DNA of 64,000 nucleotides from Microterricola pindariensis (GTDB lineage: Bacteria; Actinomycetota; Actinomycetes; Actinomycetales; Microbacteriaceae): positions 17,938 through 81,937 of the forward strand of contig NZ_MPZN01000008.1 in NCBI RefSeq assembly GCF_002936985.1, written 5' to 3'. A model generated the notes under the pieces. That model made no database searches, was not told the origin of the DNA, and worked only from the letters and a program-made list of their open reading frames with translations. The position numbers and the translations under genes are program-made. Of the stretch, positions 41,209 to 52,253 are shown one piece after another (position 1 is the stretch's first letter; each line of letters begins with the position of its first letter).

Positions 41209-42885
41209 CTACCCGAGCTGTTCGAGGTCCCGTTCTATGTCGTTATGAATATGGATAGTCCAACCCTGGGCTCCAACGATTGAGGCACCCTCGATCCGAA
41301 GCTCCACGGGAAGCACGGTATCTGCGGGCACATACACGGTCTTTGTGACCCCTGTTGGCCACACCTGATACCACGGGTCTTGCGCCCAGCCATGGTTTGC
41401 CGAATCTGAAGAGGGAGCTGGGAGGTCCTCGTAGAGGATGATGCTAGATGTGACCTGGTATCTGGAACTAGTTTCTGGCCACATCGATAGAGTTGCCTCC
41501 GCGAGATCCGGCCCATGCCAAGTGACTTTGACTTGGATTGCCGCACCATCCCGCGCGGTAACTGCACTCGCGAGCGGATCCGCGGCCTGCTCCGGACGCG
41601 CACGTAGAACATCCGCGAATCGCTCAGAAGCTAAGCCTTCAAGTGGCACCACTCGCGGGAGGATCGGCTGGCCTTGAGAATCGTTATGTCTTCCGTATCG
41701 GGCGATTAACGCCGATCGGAAGTCCAAGTTAGGGCGGTAATACTTTTCACGAGGCCATCGGACATCCAACACTGACATCGTTCGAGCGGGATCCGCGGCA
41801 AGCCAGTCACGAATCATCGCATTGATATGTGCGTCCCCGAAGGAGTACCCGATCACAGCGAGATGATTCGTGCGGAGCAGAGCCGATCGGGCCGCGAAGT
41901 TCAGTGCGAGCGTCGGCCCGTCCGTTGCAAGTTTCTCCCGATCGCCTACTACGATCCAAGGCAAGTCGGGACGCGGAACATCGCGGGCGATGCCAGGATT
42001 CACGATCTCTATCCCGCGTGGGGATAGTTGGGGATCCGATCCATGTTGTGGCGCCGAAGGACGCCAATCTAGTGAGCCATGTAGCTTCAAGAGGTTGAGC
42101 GTGCCGTCGACGGGATCAATGTCGAGATTTTCGCCGGGCCGCCAGGATTCGATTCCCCGATTGATGGCGACCCCGCCTGTTGCGGCGGCCGTTTCAATCG
42201 TGAGGTCGTAGTTCAGCGTGATGACATCCGCACCGCCCGGTTGGGTGCGTGCGAGATCCAGGAGTGGTTCAAAATAATCAACATCCTTGTGACCTCCAAG
42301 AAGCTCCACCAGCGAGTTAAGGATGAACGTTTCCGCATCCGCAAATGGCCTACTCAGGTCAGGGCGAACTGCTGCTCGCGCGATCTCGGCAACCGCCTCA
42401 GTAACGTCACGGTCTGCAAAACCCGGCCATTTATTCGACGAATCTGCAATAGCCCTCAACAAGGCGCGCGCCGATTGCGTCGGGAGATCAACCGATCCAA
42501 AGTTGCTGAGGGCAGGTGCCCACGAGGAAACGAACGGCGCAACTTCGTGGTCGTCACGCGCCCGAAGCAGACGTACCGCAGAAATTAGAGTCTCGATATT
42601 GACGGCCGACAGCGGATTGTTGCCACGGGCTCCGCGATATCCGACCATGCCGGCATAAGCCGCATTGAGCGCGCGAACCCAGTCAGGTATCGCTGGCTCG
42701 AAAGAATTGACTGAGAATCCATTTGCCTTCTCGATGATTGCAGCTGCAAGCTCTGATGTGAGGAGCAGGCCTGCGTCTGCGGAAGCGCCAGCGCCCAAGA
42801 GAACCGCGGTGCGGCCCGCACTCGGCCCAGCGCAAGCCTGATCAGCAACGTCTTCACCCATCTGTAATCCACCAATCTTCCGCAC
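41209..42885 (-). CDS. SIR2-family defence protein
   Basis: The protein is 558 aa from ATG 42885 (ATG 42861 is an alternative). The SIR2 fold is marked by GAGAS (31-35), TLNYDLTIE with NYD at 225-227, KLHGSLDW (267-274) and IGYSFGDAHIN (345-355). Residues ~400-558 form an additional beta-rich domain of unknown type (WHGPDLAEATLSMWP...). Large SIR2 proteins in mobile islands commonly act as NAD-degrading abortive-infection effectors. NADase activity here is inferred. It stands alone, without an Argonaute or HerA partner nearby. Confidence 0.85.
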   Translation of the reverse strand: MRKIGGLQMGEDVADQACAGPSAGRTAVLLGAGASADAGLLLTSELAAAIIEKANGFSVNSFEPAIPDWVRALNAAYAGMVGYRGARGNNPLSAVNIETLISAVRLLRARDDHEVAPFVSSWAPALSNFGSVDLPTQSARALLRAIADSSNKWPGFADRDVTEAVAEIARAAVRPDLSRPFADAETFILNSLVELLGGHKDVDYFEPLLDLARTQPGGADVITLNYDLTIETAAATGGVAINRGIESWRPGENLDIDPVDGTLNLLKLHGSLDWRPSAPQHGSDPQLSPRGIEIVNPGIARDVPRPDLPWIVVGDREKLATDGPTLALNFAARSALLRTNHLAVIGYSFGDAHINAMIRDWLAADPARTMSVLDVRWPREKYYRPNLDFRSALIARYGRHNDSQGQPILPRVVPLEGLASERFADVLRARPEQAADPLASAVTARDGAAIQVKVTWHGPDLAEATLSMWPETSSRYQVTSSIILYEDLPAPSSDSANHGWAQDPWYQVWPTGVTKTVYVPADTVLPVELRIEGASIVGAQGWTIHIHNDIERDLEQLG

Positions 42886-43255
42886 GAAGCGCTCCTGTCA
42901 GACCGCATTGAGCAGCCACAGTCGCACGTATTACTCGCGGACCATTCAGTCCAAAGCCTTCGACCAAGTCTGAACTATGGCACAGAACCAGGTCTCGTCA
43001 GTCATTGATTCTGTGATTGTCATGAGGCTCTGTTCGGGCATTAACGATGGGCGGGCATGGCACTTCACTTGGCCCGACGACGGCGTCCAGAATGCGGCTT
43101 CTCGAGGCCTTCGCCGCGGCACCCGCGCCTTTCCTGACAGTTTCGAATTGCTCGGTGGTGACATCGGCCGTCATCCTTCCCGGTTTCAATCGACAGCTAC
43201 CGAGGCCATGGTTATCCACAGGGTCAGGACCGCCACCAAATGACCCCTCCAGGGA
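42886..43255. other. Intergenic region between SIR2 and Abi genes
   Basis: About 370 bases. It holds a perfect DnaA box TTATCCACA (43211-43219) and the 17-bp inverted-repeat copy (43230-43246). Short open frames on both strands lack ribosome sites and sensible composition. Confidence 0.5.
43230..43246. repeat. 17-bp inverted copy of the hairpin arm at 40995
   Basis: CGCCACCAAATGACCCC is the exact reverse complement of 40995-41011. Together the two bracket the SIR2 gene. Confidence 0.8.
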
Positions 43256-44248
43256 TCATTTCTGCCAAAGTGCGAGGTTCCGCCAGTGGGCGGGGAAACC
43301 CATCGTGTTCTCGAGGGTCATGCCACCCACGTTGCCGAGCTTCTTCGCATGCGTTGGCAGAGCTGACCACGCCCAGGTGCTGGCCGGGTTGACCGCACGG
43401 TTCAGATGCGCCGTGAGCGCAATGAGCAAATATATCTTCTGGCGTTGATCGTTCGTCAGATCATTTAGGTGATGCAGATGCTCTGGCGCCACTTGCAGAG
43501 AAGGCTTGGGCGGCACGTCGACAGTGGCGCGATTCCACACGCGATTATTGTGTGCGCAGTTGTTGCGAAGGATGTTCAGTGCTCGCAACCACCTGTGCAG
43601 AGTATCGGCTCCGTTGCCGCCGAGGCCCAGCTCCTCCGCGATCTTCTTGCGATCTCGCTTGTCCATCAGCGAGTACAGCCGAATCAAGCACCCAAAGTCC
43701 ATGAATCCTGTGGCCACCCAGATTGGGATTTCGCCGCCGTGATTGAGAATGTGGTGCTTGACGTACTCCTCGTCCTTGGCGTCCTTGCGCAGCTTCTCGA
43801 AACGTCGCACCCAGAGGGCGTGCGCGAGTTCGCCTTCAGAGTTTGGCCTATTACACTCGGCCGCGTCCAAGCATTCGATGCGCAAGTGACCATCTCCCTC
43901 ACGCTTTCCAAGGATGTAGCCGATCTTGGTCGCGAGACCAACTTCGATTTCTTGAAGCGCCTGCAAGAGAATCGCTCGCAGCTTCCGGTCGAACTCATAA
44001 AGCGTTAGCGAGTCTTCCAGGGTTGAGCCCTGCCTGAAGGCTTCTGCGCGAGTTCTCCCGGCCTTAACGTCAGTATCCGTAGCGGACTCACGAAAGGGGT
44101 AGGTATATGCAGAGAGGGGGTAGTAGCCGATCCTCTTGAGCGCTGCGATCGCGCCCGGGCGATCAGCGGAGGTGAGCCCGCGCTCGAGCATCTTAGCCAG
44201 CTGGGCGTCGTACGGAAGATGGTCTTTCACGTTACCCATCATGGCCAA
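43256..44248 (-). CDS. Abi-family (AbiD/AbiF-like, HEPN) abortive-infection protein
   Basis: This is a 330-aa protein. Family features are LKRIGYYPLSAYTYPFRE (about 38-54), LYEFDRKLRAILLQALQEIE (about 83-102) and a late R-x4-H motif RNNCAH (228-233), the probable HEPN ribonuclease centre. Abi_2-type proteins abort phage infection, probably by cleaving RNA. It is a single gene in a defence-rich part of the island. ATG 44248 or 44242 are both possible. Confidence 0.87.
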   Translation of the reverse strand: MAMMGNVKDHLPYDAQLAKMLERGLTSADRPGAIAALKRIGYYPLSAYTYPFRESATDTDVKAGRTRAEAFRQGSTLEDSLTLYEFDRKLRAILLQALQEIEVGLATKIGYILGKREGDGHLRIECLDAAECNRPNSEGELAHALWVRRFEKLRKDAKDEEYVKHHILNHGGEIPIWVATGFMDFGCLIRLYSLMDKRDRKKIAEELGLGGNGADTLHRWLRALNILRNNCAHNNRVWNRATVDVPPKPSLQVAPEHLHHLNDLTNDQRQKIYLLIALTAHLNRAVNPASTWAWSALPTHAKKLGNVGGMTLENTMGFPAHWRNLALWQK

Positions 44249-44400
44249 AAAGAAAACCAGCCCATGTCACCTCGGCGACTCGAGAGTCAGTGAGGGACAG
44301 CGGGACTGGTATTTATGTAGCTAGCCTAACGGGCGGCGCCGACATCCGTCAACGTGGCTGTAGCAGGCTCGAGGAGATCGGCACCCCGGCAGTGTCAGGA

Positions 44401-44763
44401 TCACCCAGGGGGCACCGGCGTTTGCTCGTTCAAGATTCTCGCAAGCACCTCGCGACGTGCTGCCGGCCAACCCAATGGATCTGCCGAATCCAGCTCACCC
44501 TCTTGGACCGCCCACCACAGGGTGCCTGTGATCGGACAATCGCCACACTTGCGCGGAGAGATTACTCCCGCCACACCCGTGCGTGGTGGATAGTCCCAGC
44601 CAGCTTCGTATGACTCGTCTGGTGTCAAGGTAGCTCGAGCACCGCAAACCTCACATATGTGTAAGAACGCGTTCACGGATGCCACCATACCTTCTGACTG
44701 GAGTGCTCTCGAGGCGGTTGTCGCTGAGATCACTCTGTGAACCTCCGCGAGGCGCAGTGCCAT
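44401..44763 (-). CDS. Hypothetical zinc-ribbon protein
   Basis: The protein is 120 aa from ATG 44763 (MALRLAEVHRVI); a shorter start at 44688 (MVASVNAFLHICEVCG) has AGAAGG close by and may be the real one. Zinc-ribbon Cys pairs CEVCG and CGDC are separated by ~35 residues. The end is helical (PAARREVLARILNEQ). I do not recognise the family. It is the last gene before attR. Confidence 0.5.
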   Translation of the reverse strand: MALRLAEVHRVISATTASRALQSEGMVASVNAFLHICEVCGARATLTPDESYEAGWDYPPRTGVAGVISPRKCGDCPITGTLWWAVQEGELDSADPLGWPAARREVLARILNEQTPVPPG

Positions 44764-44943
44764 CAGATGACCCCAGGCTGTTGGGGCGCTTCCGGGGCAC
44801 ACTTGGAAATATCGCCAGCACCGTCCCGCATGTTTCCGCGGGCGACAAGGCGCGCTGGGGCGCACTGCAACCAACACGTATTACTACCACGCTCTACAGA
44901 ATCACTACCAACTGATATTCCTGAGCCGCTTTGCATCCAACGA

Positions 44944-44984
44944 AAAACGCCGGTATTCCGCTGATCTAGCGGAAGCCGGCGTTT
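44944..44984 (-). terminator. Terminator supplied by the island to tRNA-Ala
   Basis: A nested hairpin is formed by AAACGCCGG/CCGGCGTTT around an inner TTCCGCT/AGCGGAA stem. On the minus strand it ends in GGCGTTTTTCG. It lies 10 bases beyond the tRNA-Ala 3' end, inside the element. Confidence 0.8.
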
Positions 44985-44991
44985 CTTGTAA

Positions 44992-45041
44992 CTGTGGAGC
45001 CTGGGAGAATCGAACTCCCGACATCCTGCTTGCAAAGCAGG
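44992..45041. repeat. attR: 50-bp direct repeat within tRNA-Ala
   Basis: Identical to 19434-19483. It forms the 3' half of the intact tRNA-Ala gene, so integration preserves the tRNA. Confidence 0.93.
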
Positions 45042-45067
45042 CGCTCTACCAACTGAGCTAAGGCCCC
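44995..45067 (-). tRNA. tRNA-Ala (TGC anticodon), integration target
   Basis: A 73-nt cloverleaf on the minus strand. The acceptor is GGGGCCT/AGGCTCC with discriminator A, the D-arm is GCTCAGTTGGTAGAGC, the anticodon arm is CCTGC-TTTGCAA-GCAGG, and the T-arm is CGGGA-GTTCGAT-TCTCCC. The 3' half is provided by the element's att core. Confidence 0.95.
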
Positions 45068-45135
45068 TCGAGAGGCGATCTGCGAAGGCTTCTCGAGATG
45101 AATGGCTGGGTCGATTTCTCGATCCGGCCTATTCG

Positions 45136-45209
45136 TGGGGATACCAGGACTTGAACCTGGGACCTCTTCGTTATCAGCGAAGCGCTCTAACCGCCTGAGC
45201 TATATCCCC
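45136..45209 (-). tRNA. tRNA-Ile (GAT anticodon)
   Basis: A 74-nt cloverleaf on the minus strand. The acceptor is GGGGATA/TATCCCC, the anticodon loop is CTGATAA with GAT, and the T-arm is CCAGG-TTCAAGT-CCTGG. It lies 68 bases upstream of tRNA-Ala in the same direction, the usual gyrA-downstream pair. Confidence 0.95.
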
Positions 45210-45279
45210 GGAATGGGCAGGTATGACACTACCTGACCAAAACCGAAATGGCGAAATCGGGCGTGAAGCCCGCGCGCGT

Positions 45280-45684
45280 CTAATTGTTGGTGAAGCCGAC
45301 GAGGATGCCGCCGGTGACCTTCACGCTGAAGTTGTACAGCACCGCCATGATCGCCCCGAGCGCCGTGACGACGACGAGGTCGAGCAGAGCGACGACCGTG
45401 GTGAATCCCATCACCTGCGGCAGCGAGATGAAGCTGGTGAGCGTTGCCGAGCCGCCGGTGACGTCCTTGAACAGCCTGTCGGCCTCGTCGAAGATCTGGG
45501 TCTGGTCCAGCACCGTGTAGATCAGGAAGGTGCCCACGATCGTGACGATCGCGAGGCAGACCGCGATCAGGAACGACAGCTTGACGGCCGACCAGAAGTC
45601 GATGTAGACCAGCTTGAGGCGCACCTGCTTGGCCGCCGGGCGACGGCTCGCCTTCTTCGCGAATTTTTCTGCGGTACTACTCAT
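45280..45684 (-). CDS. DUF3566 membrane protein downstream of gyrA
   Basis: This is a 134-aa protein with a basic N-terminus ([20 protein letters not shown]) and two membrane helices ([21 protein letters not shown] and [21 protein letters not shown]). It matches the DUF3566 protein conserved directly after gyrA in actinobacteria. The ATG overlaps the gyrA stop by 8 bases. The function is not established. Confidence 0.9.
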   Translation of the reverse strand: MSSTAEKFAKKASRRPAAKQVRLKLVYIDFWSAVKLSFLIAVCLAIVTIVGTFLIYTVLDQTQIFDEADRLFKDVTGGSATLTSFISLPQVMGFTTVVALLDLVVVTALGAIMAVLYNFSVKVTGGILVGFTNN

Positions 45685-48259
45685 TTACGGAATCTTCCTT
45701 CCCGGGTTCGCCCTCCGTGGCAGCCGACTCCTCGTCGGCCTGCTCCAGATTGCGCTCGGTGTTCTTCGCGATCGCGATAATGCGGTCATCGTCCGCAAAC
45801 TTCGCGAAGACGACGCCCATGGTGTCGCGCCCCTTGGCAGGGACTTCGGCGACGTCAGAGCGTACCACCTTGCCGCTGGCAAGAACCACAAGGACCTCGT
45901 CCTGCTCCTCGACGATAATCGCACCGGCCAGGTCGCCCCGATCCTCGCTCAGCTTGGCCACCTTGATGCCCAAACCGTTGCGGTTCTGCAGGCGGTACTG
46001 GTCCACCGAGGTGCGCTTGGCGTAGCCGCCCTCCGTCACGACGAAGACGAAGCCCTCGTCGCTGACCACGGATGCGTCCAGCAACTCGTCGTCGCCACGG
46101 AAGTGCATGCCGCCGACGCCGGAGGTGCTGCGGCCCATCGGGCGCAGGGCCTCGTCGCTGGCGCGGAAGCGGATCGACATGCCCTTGCGCGAGACGAGCA
46201 GCACGTCGTCGTCCTCGTTCAGCAGCATGGCCGAGACGAGCTCGTCGCCTTCGCGCAGCTTGATCGCGATGATGCCGCGCGAGCGGTTGGTGTCGTACTC
46301 CGAGAGCGCCGTCTTCTTGATCAGGCCCTCACGGGTGGCCAGCACCAGGTACTTGGCGACCTCGTAGTCGCGGATGTCGAGGATCTGCGTGATCTCCTCG
46401 TCCGGCTGCATCTCGAGCAGGTTCGCGACGTGCTGGCCCTTCGCGTCGCGGCCGGCCTCCTGGATCTCGTACGCCTTGGCGCGGTAGACCCGTCCGGCGT
46501 TCGTGAAGAACAGCAGCCAGTGGTGCGTGGTGGTGACGAAGAAGTGCTCGACGACGTCATCCGCGCGCAGCTGGGCGCCCTTGACTCCCTTGCCACCGCG
46601 GTGCTGGCTGCGGTAGTTGTCGCTGCGGGTGCGCTTGACGTAGCCGCCGCGGGTTACGGTGACGACCATCTCCTCCTCCGGGATCAGGTCTTCGACGCTC
46701 ATGTCGCCGTCGTAGCCGTACATGATCTCGGTGCGGCGGTCGTCGCCGAACTTGGCCGTGACCTCGGCGAGTTCCTCGATGATGATCTCGCGCTGGCGCA
46801 CCTCGGAGGCGAGGATCGCGTGGAACTCGGCGATCGCCAGCTCCAGCTCGTTCAGGCGGTCGATGATCTTCTGGCGCTCGAGGGCGGCCAGGCGGCGCAG
46901 CTGCATGGCGAGGATCGCGTCGGCCTGCAACTGGTCGACGCCGAGCAGCTCCATCAGGCCGGTGCGCGCCTTCTCGACGTCCGGCGAGCGGCGGATCAGG
47001 GCGATGACCTCGTCGAGGGCGTCGAGGGCGAGGACGTAGCCGCGCTGGATGTGCGCCTCCGCCTCGGCCTTCTTCAGGCGGAACTGGGTGCGGCGCACGA
47101 TGACCTCTACCTGGTGCATCACCCAGGCGTGGATGAAGCCGTCGACCGAGAGTGTGCGCGGGATGCCGTCGACGATCGCGAGCATGTTCGCGCCGAAGTT
47201 CTCCTGCAACTGCGTGTGCTTGTACAGGTTGTTCAGGACAACCTTGGCGACGGCGTCACGCTTGAGCACGATGACGAGGCGCTGGCCGGTACGGCCGGAG
47301 GTCTCGTCGCGGATGTCGGCGATGCCGGTGACCTTGCCGTCCTTGACCAGGTCGGCGATCTTGATCGCCAGGTTGTCCGGGTTGACCTGGTAGGGCAGCT
47401 CGGTGACGACGAGGCAGGTGCGGCCCTGGATCTCCTCGACCGAGACGACGGCGCGCATGGTGATGGAACCGCGTCCGGTGCGCTGGGCGTCGTGGATGCC
47501 CTTGGTGCCCAGGATCTGGGCACCGGTCGGGAAGTCGGGTCCCTTGATGCGCTGCATGAGCGCTTCCTGCAGCTCTTCGCGGGTCGCGTCGGGGTTCTCC
47601 AGGTACCAGGTGGCGCCGGCGGCGACCTCGCGCAGGTTGTGCGGCGGGATGTTCGTGGCCATGCCGACCGCGATGCCGACCGAGCCGTTGACGAGCAGGT
47701 TCGGGAAGCGCGCCGGGAGCACGGAGGGCTCCTGAGTGCGGCCGTCGTAGTTGTCCTGGAAGTCGACGGTGTCCTCGTCGATGTCGCGCACCATTTCGAG
47801 GGCGAGCGGGGCCATCTTGGTCTCGGTGTAACGCGGGGCGGCTGCGCCGTCGTTGCCCGGGGAGCCGAAGTTGCCCTGGCCGAGCGCGAGCGGGTAGCGC
47901 AGGCTCCAGGGCTGGACCAGGCGCACGAGGGCGTCGTAGATCGAGCTGTCACCGTGCGGGTGGAACTGGCCCATGACGTCGCCGACGACGCGCGAGCACT
48001 TGGAGAAGGCCTTGTCCGGGCGGTATCCGCCGTCGAACATGGCGTAGATCACGCGGCGGTGCACGGGCTTCAGCCCGTCGCGCACGTCGGGCAGAGCGCG
48101 CCCGACGATCACGCTCATGGCGTAGTCGAGGTAGGAGCGCTGCATCTCGAGCTGCAGGTCGACCTGGTCGATCTTGCCGTGTGCCGCGAAGTGGGCAGCG
48201 CTCTGCTGCTCCTCGGCGCTCAGCTGCTCGCCACCGGTGGTGTTGTCTTCGTCTGCCAT
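45677..48259 (-). CDS. gyrA: DNA gyrase subunit A
   Basis: This is an 860-aa protein. The breakage-reunion domain contains the quinolone-determining region [17 protein letters not shown] and the active Tyr in APRYTETK. The C-terminal beta-pinwheel includes the GyrA box QHRGGKG (in [11 protein letters not shown]). An acidic tail ends the protein. With GyrB it introduces negative supercoils. It is preceded by gyrB with a 134-bp gap and followed, overlapping, by the DUF3566 gene. Confidence 0.98.
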   Translation of the reverse strand: MADEDNTTGGEQLSAEEQQSAAHFAAHGKIDQVDLQLEMQRSYLDYAMSVIVGRALPDVRDGLKPVHRRVIYAMFDGGYRPDKAFSKCSRVVGDVMGQFHPHGDSSIYDALVRLVQPWSLRYPLALGQGNFGSPGNDGAAAPRYTETKMAPLALEMVRDIDEDTVDFQDNYDGRTQEPSVLPARFPNLLVNGSVGIAVGMATNIPPHNLREVAAGATWYLENPDATREELQEALMQRIKGPDFPTGAQILGTKGIHDAQRTGRGSITMRAVVSVEEIQGRTCLVVTELPYQVNPDNLAIKIADLVKDGKVTGIADIRDETSGRTGQRLVIVLKRDAVAKVVLNNLYKHTQLQENFGANMLAIVDGIPRTLSVDGFIHAWVMHQVEVIVRRTQFRLKKAEAEAHIQRGYVLALDALDEVIALIRRSPDVEKARTGLMELLGVDQLQADAILAMQLRRLAALERQKIIDRLNELELAIAEFHAILASEVRQREIIIEELAEVTAKFGDDRRTEIMYGYDGDMSVEDLIPEEEMVVTVTRGGYVKRTRSDNYRSQHRGGKGVKGAQLRADDVVEHFFVTTTHHWLLFFTNAGRVYRAKAYEIQEAGRDAKGQHVANLLEMQPDEEITQILDIRDYEVAKYLVLATREGLIKKTALSEYDTNRSRGIIAIKLREGDELVSAMLLNEDDDVLLVSRKGMSIRFRASDEALRPMGRSTSGVGGMHFRGDDELLDASVVSDEGFVFVVTEGGYAKRTSVDQYRLQNRNGLGIKVAKLSEDRGDLAGAIIVEEQDEVLVVLASGKVVRSDVAEVPAKGRDTMGVVFAKFADDDRIIAIAKNTERNLEQADEESAATEGEPGKEDSVNE

Positions 48260-48393
48260 TTGCCTTCTCGTCTACTTCTACTACTCAAGTTTTCCGTGCG
48301 TTCCACAGGCCTGCCCTGCGGGCTTCGCCAACCGGCCGGAGGGGCCGGTTGGCGCGGGCCGTGATCGAGGTGCCGCCTGCGCGGCAGCGTCGA

Positions 48394-50409
<2,016 letters not shown>

Positions 50410-50494
50410 TCAATCCTATCAAAGAGGGCGCTCAAGCCGGGGAGATTTCGCGATCTGACGGCCTCAATTTGCGCAGGTGACCTAATTTGTTTGC

Positions 50495-51016
50495 TTAGCC
50501 GTAGGTATCGCGCGGACCGCGCCCTGGAATCGATCTGGGGCCCTTTTTCCACGATGGGGCGTTCGGCCCCTGAAAGCGGATCGAAACGACGCCCGCTTCC
50601 TTGAACTCGGTGATGATGCGCGTCATGATCTCGACCCGCATCAAGCGCAATTGTGTTGCCCAGGCCGTCGATTCGCACTGAACGGTGAGTACACCCTCGT
50701 CGATGCCGAGCGGCGTCGAGTGTTTCGCGGTCTCCGCGCCGGCAATCGCAGCCCACGAGTTCAGCAGCTCGGCCTGGGTGAGCGGCGCCCGCCAGCCGAG
50801 CTGGTTCGTCAGCATCTCGAGGGAGGCGCCGAGCCCCTTCGGGTCGCGGCCGACGCCGAAGGCCTGGCTCTCGGTCGGGTCATGGCGCTTCTTGCGCTTG
50901 AGGCGCGGCCCGCGCGGCATCCCGCCGAACACGTCCTTGAGGTGCAGATAGACGCGGCTGGCCTCGGTCTCGCCTGCCTCGGTCTGCTCGTTCGTCCCGA
51001 TCGGCTGGTCACCCAT
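50495..51016 (-). CDS. dciA: DciA (DUF721) replicative helicase loader
   Basis: This is a 173-aa protein. The DUF721 core is around residues 65-150: LGWRAPLTQAELLNSWAAIAG...LTVQCESTAWATQLRLM. The N-terminus is acidic, followed by KRKKRHDP. DciA loads or stimulates DnaB in bacteria lacking DnaC. Its start overlaps the recF stop by 8 bases and it sits upstream of gyrB, as in mycobacteria. Confidence 0.92.
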   Translation of the reverse strand: MGDQPIGTNEQTEAGETEASRVYLHLKDVFGGMPRGPRLKRKKRHDPTESQAFGVGRDPKGLGASLEMLTNQLGWRAPLTQAELLNSWAAIAGAETAKHSTPLGIDEGVLTVQCESTAWATQLRLMRVEIMTRIITEFKEAGVVSIRFQGPNAPSWKKGPRSIPGRGPRDTYG

Positions 51017-52193
51017 CGACGACCTCCCCGGCGCGGATGTGGATGGTGTGGGCGGTCAGTGCGGGGGGAATGTCCTCCAGCACGGCTGCCGTGATGAGAA
51101 CCTGCTCATAGCCGGTCACCGCCTCGGCCAGTCGGCTGCGGCGCTGTTGGTCCAGCTCGGCGAAGACATCGTCCAGGATCAGCACGGGGTCGCCGGATGC
51201 CGACTCGTGGCGCAGGATCTCGGCGGCGGCCAGTTTGAGCGCGAGCGCGAACGACCACGACTCGCCATGGCTGGCGTAACCCTTCGTCGGGAGCGCGTTC
51301 AGCATGAACACGAGGTCGTCGCGATGCGGCCCGATCAGCGTGATCGCACGGTCGAGCTCCTTGCCGCGCACCTCGCGAAGCGAGTCGCGAAATTTTTCCG
51401 CGGTGCTCTCGCCGGCGGTCCACCCGTCGCCGCTGACTGAGCCCGTCGAACCCGGCCCGCCGAAGCCCTCGTCCTCGGCGTCGGCGGCCGCACCGCCGAA
51501 AATGCTGAGCAGCGGGCGGAGTTCTGGCCCGTGATCGTCGCCGGCGACGGCGTGGTAAGCCCGGCTCAGCGGATCCCGCAGGGCGCGGGTCAGCTGCATC
51601 CGCTCGTCGATGATCTCGGAGCCGAGCGCGACGAGGCGCTCGTCCCAGATGTCGAGGGTGGAGAGCGCGTCGCCGCGCACGCCGCGGGCCCTGGCCGATT
51701 TCAGCAGGGTGTTGCGCTGTTTCAGCACGCGGTCGTAGTCGGCCAGCACCCCGGCCAGGCGCGGGGAGCGCAGCACCAGGAGCTGGTCGAGGAAGCGTCG
51801 GCGCCCGGACGGGTCGCCGCGCACGAGCGAGAGGTCCTCCGGTGCGAAGAGGACACTGGAGAAGTAGCGCGGCAGCTCCCGCGGCTTGATCGCCGAGCGG
51901 TTGATCTGCGCGCGATTGGCGCTGGCCCGGTTCAGCTGGACCTCCGCCAGGATCGAGCGCTGTGCGTGTTCGAGCCGGGCCCGGATGATCGCGGCATCCT
52001 GGCCGGCGCGGATCATGGCCTGGTCGCTGGACACCCGGTGCGAGCCGAGGGTGCTGAGGTAGCCCAGCGCCTCGACGAGATTCGTCTTGCCCTGGCCGTT
52101 GCGGCCGACGATCAGATTCGGCCCCGGGCGCAGTTCGACCTCGGCGACCGCGTAATTGCGGAAGTCGGCGAGGCTCAGGTGGGAAACGAACAC
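51009..52193 (-). CDS. recF: RecF recombination/repair ATPase
   Basis: This is a 394-aa SMC-like ATPase. Walker A is GRNGQGKTNLVEALGY near residue 30; the signature and Walker B are in the last third (DPVLILDDVFAELDQQRR). The N-terminus MFVSHLSLADFRNY is canonical. RecF promotes RecA loading at gaps. A low-complexity insertion (GGAAADAEDEGFGGPGSTGS) near the middle is longer than usual. Confidence 0.96.
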   Translation of the reverse strand: MFVSHLSLADFRNYAVAEVELRPGPNLIVGRNGQGKTNLVEALGYLSTLGSHRVSSDQAMIRAGQDAAIIRARLEHAQRSILAEVQLNRASANRAQINRSAIKPRELPRYFSSVLFAPEDLSLVRGDPSGRRRFLDQLLVLRSPRLAGVLADYDRVLKQRNTLLKSARARGVRGDALSTLDIWDERLVALGSEIIDERMQLTRALRDPLSRAYHAVAGDDHGPELRPLLSIFGGAAADAEDEGFGGPGSTGSVSGDGWTAGESTAEKFRDSLREVRGKELDRAITLIGPHRDDLVFMLNALPTKGYASHGESWSFALALKLAAAEILRHESASGDPVLILDDVFAELDQQRRSRLAEAVTGYEQVLITAAVLEDIPPALTAHTIHIRAGEVVDG

Positions 52194-52253
52194 GGCCTCA
52201 ACCCTAGCCGGGGCCCTCTGACAGAGTGCTCTGCACTCCGCTTCGCTGGCCCG

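Larger units (their letters stand above)
19434..45041. mobile_element. Integrative and mobilizable element in tRNA-Ala(TGC)
   Basis: The ~25.6 kb segment is bounded by perfect 50-bp direct repeats derived from the tRNA-Ala 3' half. It encodes a tyrosine integrase, HTH regulators, a P-loop replication-type protein, MobC, a relaxase and a MobB-like protein. Base composition is visibly less GC-rich than the flanking core, and gene density is lower. No type IV coupling or secretion genes are seen, so transfer would need a helper. Cargo includes restriction-modification, nuclease-like, SIR2, Abi/HEPN and antitoxin-like genes. Confidence 0.92.

Noticed and set aside
42946..43243. Small frames on both strands between the SIR2 and Abi genes
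   Set aside because: No ribosome sites, poor codon composition and no recognisable motif.
45614..48364. 916-codon open frame antisense to gyrA
   Set aside because: A classic shadow frame of a high-GC gene; its composition is that of the complement of gyrA codons.
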